From NCBI GenBank assembly GCA_964367945.1, contig CAYIZZ010000081.1:1-10721 (forward strand): a stretch of DNA of 10,721 nt, written 5' to 3'. The stretch comes from JAAYCI01 sp964367945. Lineage in GTDB: Bacteria > Bacillota > Clostridia > Oscillospirales > Ruminococcaceae. Positions within the stretch are counted from its first letter, which is position 1, and each line of letters begins with the position of its first letter. The notes beneath the pieces were generated by a model. It saw only the letters and a program-made list of their open reading frames with translations, made no database searches and was not told where the DNA came from. Of this stretch, positions 6,629 through 10,721 are shown piece by piece. The translations under genes were made by a program, and so were the position numbers.

Positions 6629-8128
6629 TTAGTCTTTATTGGTATCACGCAGTGTCACGTCGTGGCTGCCACCCTCTACCAAGCTGGTGGACGATACCAG
6701 TGTCAGTTTTGCATTTTCACGCAAAGCCGGCAAGTCCATCACGCCACAGTTACACATGGTGCTTTTCACTTTATACAGCGTGGTATTCACGTTTTCTTTC
6801 AGGCTACCTGCATACGGCACATAGCTGTCCACACCTTCTTCAAAGCCCAGTTTTTCTGCACCGCCCATGTCATACCGTTGCCAGTTACGAGCCCTTGCGC
6901 TGCCCTCGCCCCAATATTCTTTCACGTATGTGCCATTCACTAAAATCCTGTTTGTTGGGCTTTCATCAAAGCGTGCAAAATACCGCCCCAGCATGACAAA
7001 ATCTGCGCCCATTGCCAGCGCTAGCGTCACATGATAGTCATGCACTATGCCACCGTCCGAGCAAATCGGCACATACACACCTGTTTCTTCAAAGTACTCG
7101 TCCCTGGCCTTCACCACGTCTATCACGGCGCTTGCCTGACCACGACCGATACCCTTTTGCTCACGTGTGATGCAAATAGAGCCGCCGCCAATACCCACCT
7201 TCACAAAGTCTGCGCCGGCATCGGCCAAAAAGCGGAACCCGTCTGCGTCCACCACGTTACCTGCGCCCACTTTCACTGCATCGCCGTATTTCTGACGTAT
7301 CCAGTCGATGGTAAGCTTCTGCCACTCGGAAAAGCCTTCCGAGGAGTCAATACACAACACATCCGCACCTGCCTCAACCAGTGCCGGCACTCTTTCCTCG
7401 TAGTCACGTGTGTTTATGCCTGCGCCCACTACATAACTCTTGTGTACATCAAGCAGCTCGTTTGTATACTCTTTATGGCTGTCATAGTCTTTTCGGAACA
7501 CAAAATACTTCAGCCTGCCTTCTTCGTCCAAAAGCGGCAACGTGTTCACCTTATTGTCCCAAATAATATCATTTGCTTCTTTTAGTGTGGTTGATTCCGG
7601 CGCTGTCACCAAGTCTTCAAGCGGCGTCATAAAAGACGACACCAACAAGTCTGTGCTCATGCGCGACACCCTGTAATCACGTGAAGTCACCAGTCCCAAC
7701 AAGCGGCCGTTTGCCGTGCCGTCTTCTGTAACAGCAATGGTGGAGTGTCCTGTTTTATCTATCAGCGCCAACACATCCGCCAGCGTGTCGCCCGGCCGAA
7801 TGTTTGAGTCAGAGCTCACAAAGCCTTTTTTGTACGTTTTCACCTTACGCACCATTGCGGCTTCTTCCTCCACCGACTGCGCACCATAAATAAAAGAAAC
7901 GCCACCTTCTTTTGCAAGCGCAATGGCCAAGTCCGGCCCCGACACGCTTTGCATGATAGCGCTACACATTGGTATATTCATATAAAGCGGCGATTCTTCG
8001 CCTTTTTTAAAGCGCAACATCGGTGTGCGCAGGCTGACATTCCCCGGTATACACTCTGCCGACGAATAGCCCGGAACCAGCAAATATTCGCTAAAAGTAC
8101 GCGATGGTTCATTATAAAAATATGCCAT
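6629..8128 (-). CDS. guaB: IMP dehydrogenase, Tritrichomonas foetus-type
   Basis: A 499-residue enzyme oxidising IMP to XMP with NAD+, the committed step to GMP. It has a TIM barrel interrupted by two CBS domains (about residues 100-215). The catalytic cysteine is C319 in GIGGGSICITREQKGIGRG, and the mobile-flap Arg-Tyr dyad is R418-Y419 in NWQRYD. These segments and numbers coincide with the protozoan T. foetus enzyme as I remember it (C319, R418, Y419). The normal bacterial motif, GPGSICTTR followed by a GVGVPQ-like flap, is not present. ATG 8128 has AAGGAG 9 bases upstream. A terminator follows at 6567-6596, and the upstream region holds a weak extended -10 promoter and the candidate RNA unit at 8279-8466. 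There is no frameshift or missing catalytic residue. Confidence 0.95.
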   Translation of the reverse strand: MAYFYNEPSRTFSEYLLVPGYSSAECIPGNVSLRTPMLRFKKGEESPLYMNIPMCSAIMQSVSGPDLAIALAKEGGVSFIYGAQSVEEEAAMVRKVKTYKKGFVSSDSNIRPGDTLADVLALIDKTGHSTIAVTEDGTANGRLLGLVTSRDYRVSRMSTDLLVSSFMTPLEDLVTAPESTTLKEANDIIWDNKVNTLPLLDEEGRLKYFVFRKDYDSHKEYTNELLDVHKSYVVGAGINTRDYEERVPALVEAGADVLCIDSSEGFSEWQKLTIDWIRQKYGDAVKVGAGNVVDADGFRFLADAGADFVKVGIGGGSICITREQKGIGRGQASAVIDVVKARDEYFEETGVYVPICSDGGIVHDYHVTLALAMGADFVMLGRYFARFDESPTNRILVNGTYVKEYWGEGSARARNWQRYDMGGAEKLGFEEGVDSYVPYAGSLKENVNTTLYKVKSTMCNCGVMDLPALRENAKLTLVSSTSLVEGGSHDVTLRDTNKD

Positions 8129-8157
8129 ACATTCACTCTCCTTTTTTATCTTTTCTT

Positions 8158-8186
8158 ATCATATCACACTGCGCCATAAAGGAAAA
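8158..8186 (-). promoter_or_regulatory. guaB: Possible guaB promoter (extended -10)
   Basis: On the minus strand TGATATGAT gives an extended -10 (TGn plus TATGAT at 8158-8163) about 30 bases before the guaB ATG. The hexamer 17 bases upstream (TTTTCC, 8181-8186) is a poor -35. This is the best promoter-like site immediately before guaB but it is weak. Confidence 0.3.
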
Positions 8187-8278
8187 GTGTTAATAACTCA
8201 TAATTTGTAACATTTTTATAACACATATATTCCACAGAAAGCCCCGCCACATCCCTTTTGCGCTAATTTTCGGCGCAT

Positions 8279-8323
8279 AAAAAAACAAAAAGCCTTCGTG
8301 CCTGCTCACGATGACTTTTTGTT
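8279..8323 (-). terminator. Strong intrinsic terminator upstream of guaB
   Basis: On the minus strand a 9-bp outer stem (AACAAAAAG / CTTTTTGTT, 8315-8323 with 8284-8292) and an inner TCGTG / CACGA stem are followed by a run of seven T (8285-8279). No protein gene ends just before it: the thioesterase stop is 225 bases away. It therefore ends either a long 3' tail of that gene or the short transcript starting near 8431. Confidence 0.75.
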
Positions 8324-8431
8324 ACAAGGAGTTTGCCCTTTATTACAATAATATGTAATTTGGAGGAAGGGCTATTTAATGAAAAAAATTATGCACTTGT
8401 TGCACTTAGGTTCTGGCTGTAACCTTATTGC
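8279..8431 (-). ncRNA. Candidate small RNA or guaB leader RNA, about 150 nt
   Basis: A near-consensus promoter on the minus strand (TTGACA 8461-8466, 17 bases, TACAAT 8438-8443) predicts a start near 8431, and a strong terminator ends at 8279. Between them I see a small hairpin AGGUU / AACCU near the 5' end and a second hairpin at 8335-8372. The second has outer stem GCCCUU / AAGGGC, a one-sided internal loop CCUCCAA and upper stem AUUACA / UGUAAU. The CUUCCUCC stretch could pair with Shine-Dalgarno sequences, as C-rich loops of known Firmicutes small RNAs do. If the terminator is conditional, the transcript would continue into guaB, 151 bases further. I recognise no Rfam family. No protein is encoded on this strand here. 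Confidence 0.45.
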
Positions 8432-8444
8432 AATTAAATTGTAA
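8379..8444 (+). CDS. Possible 21-residue peptide, antisense to the candidate RNA
   Basis: A short plus-strand ORF starts MKKIMHLLHL, continues GSGC and ends IAIKL. It is preceded by GGAGGAAGGG (8362-8371), with the GGAGG 12 bases before the ATG, which is rather far. There is one cysteine, no signal peptide and no convincing membrane helix. No clear promoter lies upstream on the plus strand. The GGAGG is also the complement of the CCUCC loop of the predicted minus-strand RNA, so the ribosome site may be a by-product of that RNA. A type I toxin-antitoxin-like pair is conceivable but weakly supported. I consider it more likely not a gene. Confidence 0.15.
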   Translation: MKKIMHLLHLGSGCNLIAIKL

Positions 8445-8466
8445 CCTTTTTGATATTATTTGTCAA
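8438..8466 (-). promoter_or_regulatory. Near-consensus promoter for the candidate RNA
   Basis: TTGACA (8461-8466) is a perfect -35; after 17 bases comes TACAAT (8438-8443), one mismatch from the -10 consensus. It is the best-matching promoter in the window and has no protein gene immediately downstream. Confidence 0.65.
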
Positions 8467-8547
8467 GGATATTTAAATTATTTCACAGTTTTTTAACGAA
8501 TTACTATCCCAAATGTCAATATAGTGTATTAGCTTTGTAATATTTGA
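8467..8547. other. AT-rich gap after the thioesterase gene
   Basis: I see no gene and no hairpin terminator for the thioesterase here. A second TTGACA occurs on the minus strand (reverse complement at about 8515-8520) but has no acceptable -10 at 17 bases. Confidence 0.5.
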
Positions 8548-9270
8548 TCAAAACTCTACTGTAGCCTCGAAAAATTTTGTCACATTGTCCTGTGCCACAA
8601 AATAATATCCACCCTGCTCGATATTCGCTTTTTTCAGTGTAAACGCTTTATCCAGCGGAATCTCGCTGCGATAAAAAAGCAACATTTTCTTCGGCGAGCT
8701 TTTCTCAAGCACATCCAACGGCAGGCTGTCACACATGATGTCTGCGTATCTTGTGTTGTTTATATGCTTATATCTATCACACATTGTGTATGTCGCCACC
8801 AGCTCTTTCACCGTTTGTGGCTCATCTATCGGCTTTACCATACGCATCTCATGTTCATCTTTTGGTATTTCATTGAAATATTTTTCAAGCTCGGGCATAG
8901 GCTTGCGCAATATCCGCTTGTTTTTGGTGTCAATCAGCACCCAGCGTATATCCGCCTCACACAGCACCTCGCCAAACTCATCATACAACACTGTGAACCT
9001 GTGGTACTGCGCACGAAGCATCCCGTATGCACGCGTTTGCAGCTTCACACGCTGGTTTGGTCTTGGCATTTTATTTATATGCAGTGAAACACGTGTCATC
9101 ATAAACCCCGTGCCATGCTTTTCATGAAAATCTGCGTCTATGCCTACACTGTCGCTGTGTGCAAACGCAATCTCCTGCACTCGGCGCAAAAACGAGCCGG
9201 GTGTCATTCTTGCCCATGCGTCACACTCAAAATGAAATACCGAAAATTCACTTTCAAAATAAAACGGCAT
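8548..9270 (-). CDS. Acyl-ACP thioesterase (FatA/FatB-like, double hotdog)
   Basis: A 240-residue member of the acyl-ACP thioesterase family, which hydrolyses acyl-ACP to free fatty acid and stops chain elongation. The first hotdog domain begins at ECDAWARMTPGSFLRRVQE (15-33). The second carries the family active-site region CDRYKHINNTRYAD (164-177), with D165 and H169 at the positions of the plant Asp and His. The usual Asn two residues before the His is Tyr (Y167). ATG 9270 is chosen because GTGGGGGAAGG lies directly before it; the longer frame would need a TTG at 9297 with no ribosome site. Bacterial members are about 230-250 residues, so it is full length. It appears monocistronic, between the repeat element upstream and the RNA unit downstream, and no other fatty-acid gene is adjacent. 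The chain-length preference cannot be read. Confidence 0.82.
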   Translation of the reverse strand: MPFYFESEFSVFHFECDAWARMTPGSFLRRVQEIAFAHSDSVGIDADFHEKHGTGFMMTRVSLHINKMPRPNQRVKLQTRAYGMLRAQYHRFTVLYDEFGEVLCEADIRWVLIDTKNKRILRKPMPELEKYFNEIPKDEHEMRMVKPIDEPQTVKELVATYTMCDRYKHINNTRYADIMCDSLPLDVLEKSSPKKMLLFYRSEIPLDKAFTLKKANIEQGGYYFVAQDNVTKFFEATVEF

Positions 9271-9361
9271 ACCTTCCCCCACTTTTCTCTTAGCCAAACC
9301 GATGTAAAACGAATCCGTTTTTTATTTAGCCAAAATCCCTAAAACTTCGCAAGGGCGATTT

Positions 9362-9379
9362 GTAAGGCGGCAGCCTTAC
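9362..9379. repeat. Short GC-rich hairpin in the thioesterase upstream region
   Basis: GTAAGGC / GCCTTAC form a perfect 7-bp stem with the 4-base loop GGCA. No T-tract follows on either strand, so it is not an intrinsic terminator. It lies just outside the larger inverted repeat (9434-9539) and may belong to the same intergenic element. Confidence 0.5.
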
Positions 9380-9433
9380 GGCACCACACTTCCTTGCCTG
9401 TAGAACTTTTGACGGTATAAAAAATTCTTCTAA

Positions 9434-9539
9434 CCTATTTTTAGTAAATTATGTGCGAGACAAGGCAGACGAGCGCAGAGTACTTTTGTATTGCAAGCGA
9501 AGATAACACAGTATCACGCATGAATTTACCAAAAATAGG
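9434..9539. repeat. Palindromic intergenic element with long inverted arms
   Basis: The left arm CCTATTTTTAGTAAATT (9434-9450, continuing with ATG) and the right arm at 9519-9539, which reads CCTATTTTTGGTAAATT in reverse complement, match at 16 of 17 positions. The 65-base centre contains weaker symmetry (CGCAGAGTAC...GTATTGCAAGCG). The GC content and style differ from the AT-rich surroundings. No ORF is present. It resembles a MITE or a dispersed palindromic repeat of clostridial genomes, but only one copy is in the window, so dispersal is inferred. Confidence 0.6.
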
Positions 9540-9572
9540 CGGGTTCGGATTACGTCGGGTTGGCTAGCCTAT

Positions 9573-9606
9573 AAAAACAGCGCATCTTTGCTTGATACGC
9601 TGTTTT
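9573..9606 (-). terminator. Intrinsic terminator of nagA
   Basis: On the minus strand a 13-bp stem with one G-U pair (AAAACAGCGTATC / GATGCGCTGTTTT) and a 7-base loop is followed by a further T and AT. It lies 16 bases after the nagA stop codon. Confidence 0.9.
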
Positions 9607-9621
9607 ACTTTTAAATAAATT

Positions 9622-10721
9622 TTATATTTCGGTAGCCTTGCCACCCACAAACACTGCTTGTGTTTTCAGGTCTTTGTCCCAAATAACAATATCCGCACGT
9701 TTTTTAGCTTTCAAGCTACCCACTTCGGCATCCAGCCCAACAGCTTTCGCCGGATTGATGGTAGCCGCACGCACAGCTTGTTCAATCGGCACACCAAAAC
9801 CTATAGCTCTGCGGCAACACTCGGCAAGGCTGGTGGTGCTTCCTGCAAGGGTGTCTGTTCCGGCCACGGTAGCCCTGCCTTCCTTGATGATAACCATCTG
9901 ACCACCTAGGTCATACTCACCATCAGGCAAGCCTGCGCCACGCACAGAGTCACTTATCAGGCACACCCTGTCCTCGCCAAACCACACAAACACCGAACGC
10001 ACCGCCGAAGGATGCACATGGATTCCATCACAAATCAGCTCCACAAACTCAGCTTTGTCAAACGCTGCACCAATAACGCCGGGATCCCTATGGCCAAATG
10101 GTGGCATAGCGTTAAACAGATGTGTTGCGTGGCTGGCACCTGCTTTAAACGCATCACTTGACTGGTCATAGTTTGCGTTGGTGTGTGCAATAGACACCAC
10201 GCATTTCTCGCATGCTTTTTTCACAAACTCTATGCTACCGGGAAGTTCCGGCGCAATATCCACCAGTTTGATATACCCGCCCGACAGCTCATACAACGAA
10301 TCAAACATCGAATAGTCAGGGTCCATTATGTATTCAGGATTTTGCGCACCGCATTTTTTCACGTTGAAAAACGGGCCTTCCATGTTCACGCCACGAAGCA
10401 CTGCACCAAAGCCTTCCTTGTCAAAAAACGGCAATGCCGCCTTGATAACGTCTGTCAAAATCGGCTGATTAAAGGACATTGTTGCCGGCACCACGCTGGT
10501 GACACCGTTTTTGCCATAATAAGAAAGCATGGCTTTCAGGCCTTCTTCATTGCTGTCGCATATGTCATGCCCCACAGCGCCATGGCTGTGTATGTCAACA
10601 AACCCGGGTAGCACATATCCACCCTTTGCGTCGATCACATTTTCATCTTCCAGTGTACCTGCCGGTGCCACAGCGGCAATGCGATCATCTTTCACCAAAA
10701 CGTCCATCATCGCAAACTGAC
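9622..10721 (-). CDS. nagA: N-acetylglucosamine-6-phosphate deacetylase (5' end cut by window)
   Basis: An amidohydrolase-superfamily enzyme removing acetate from GlcNAc-6-phosphate, which feeds amino-sugar catabolism and cell-wall recycling. Counting from the first in-window Met codon (10708-10710), the metal and catalytic residues are visible: DIHSHG (H41, H43), NMEGPF (E111), AHTNA (H176), THLFNAM (H197), DGIHVHP (H231) and the catalytic aspartate D254 in LISDSV. The frame stays open upstream of that Met to the window edge (QFA precedes it). The usual first beta-strand of NagA is missing from the shorter version, so the true start is outside. The 3' end has its own terminator. nagB or a GlcNAc transporter may lie upstream, off the window. 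Confidence 0.92.
   Translation of the reverse strand, partial: QFAMMDVLVKDDRIAAVAPAGTLEDENVIDAKGGYVLPGFVDIHSHGAVGHDICDSNEEGLKAMLSYYGKNGVTSVVPATMSFNQPILTDVIKAALPFFDKEGFGAVLRGVNMEGPFFNVKKCGAQNPEYIMDPDYSMFDSLYELSGGYIKLVDIAPELPGSIEFVKKACEKCVVSIAHTNANYDQSSDAFKAGASHATHLFNAMPPFGHRDPGVIGAAFDKAEFVELICDGIHVHPSAVRSVFVWFGEDRVCLISDSVRGAGLPDGEYDLGGQMVIIKEGRATVAGTDTLAGSTTSLAECCRRAIGFGVPIEQAVRAATINPAKAVGLDAEVGSLKAKKRADIVIWDKDLKTQAVFVGGKATEI

Noticed and set aside
8321..8340. AGGGCAAAC on the minus strand, reminiscent of a c-di-GMP-I (GEMM) riboswitch
   Set aside because: The rest of the GEMM consensus, including the second conserved block with GGGACGCAAAGC and the tetraloop-receptor helices, is absent.
9271..9297. 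Extended thioesterase N-terminus from TTG 9297
   Set aside because: No Shine-Dalgarno precedes this TTG, while GGGGGAAGG directly precedes ATG 9270.
9306..9328. Small stem AAAACG/CGTTTT followed by T-rich DNA on the plus strand, as a terminator
   Set aside because: It has only two G-C pairs and no plus-strand gene ends nearby.
9434..9539. CRISPR or attachment site interpretation of the inverted repeat
   Set aside because: There is only one pair of inverted arms, no regular direct repeats with spacers, no cas genes and no integrase in the window.

Overview
The window looks like a chromosomal segment of an anaerobic, gut-type Clostridia (Bacillota, order Eubacteriales). This is inferred from strong AGGAGG- and GGGGGA-type ribosome binding sites, AT-rich intergenic DNA with TTGACA/TATAAT promoters, intrinsic terminators with T-tracts, and the gene families present: a clostridial HD hydrolase, an archaeal-type LeuC/LeuD family, and an IMP dehydrogenase of the Tritrichomonas foetus type. 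I cannot name the species.

Layout, left to right. Positions 1-40 hold the first codons of a minus-strand Rossmann-fold gene that leaves the window. Its promoter, with a 15-bp perfect palindrome over the predicted transcription start, faces away from a plus-strand pair: an HD-domain hydrolase and a DtxR/MntR-like metal-dependent regulator, closed by a terminator at 1404-1431. Everything further right is on the minus strand. Read in transcription order from the right edge, it comprises nagA (cut by the window edge), a terminator, and a palindromic intergenic repeat. Then come an acyl-ACP thioesterase, a gene-free stretch that looks like a small-RNA or leader-RNA unit with its own promoter and terminator, guaB, a terminator and xpt. 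The last block has four genes: a LeuD-like small subunit, a divergent LeuC-like large subunit, a LeuD-LeuC fusion protein and an RpiB/LacAB-family isomerase.

The central block (1455-5754) is the most unusual coding content. It carries two complete aconitase-superfamily hydro-lyases of the isopropylmalate-isomerase type, one split into two subunits and one fused in one chain with the swivel (small-subunit) domain first. A sugar-phosphate-isomerase homologue follows. No leuA, leuB or other leucine or lysine gene is present, and the split large subunit has altered residues around its Fe-S cysteines. The substrate is therefore open. The substrate-loop residues (YLAM and YIIL) argue against homoaconitate and are compatible with a hydrophobic or small side chain.

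guaB and xpt both feed guanine nucleotide synthesis, making XMP from IMP and from xanthine respectively. They appear to be separately promoted neighbours, with the candidate xpt promoter overlapping the guaB terminator. The best candidate for something undescribed outside protein genes is at 8279-8466. It has a near-consensus minus-strand promoter, about 150 transcribed bases with hairpins and a CCUCC anti-Shine-Dalgarno-like loop, and a strong terminator. It lies upstream of guaB and runs antisense to a 21-codon ORF.
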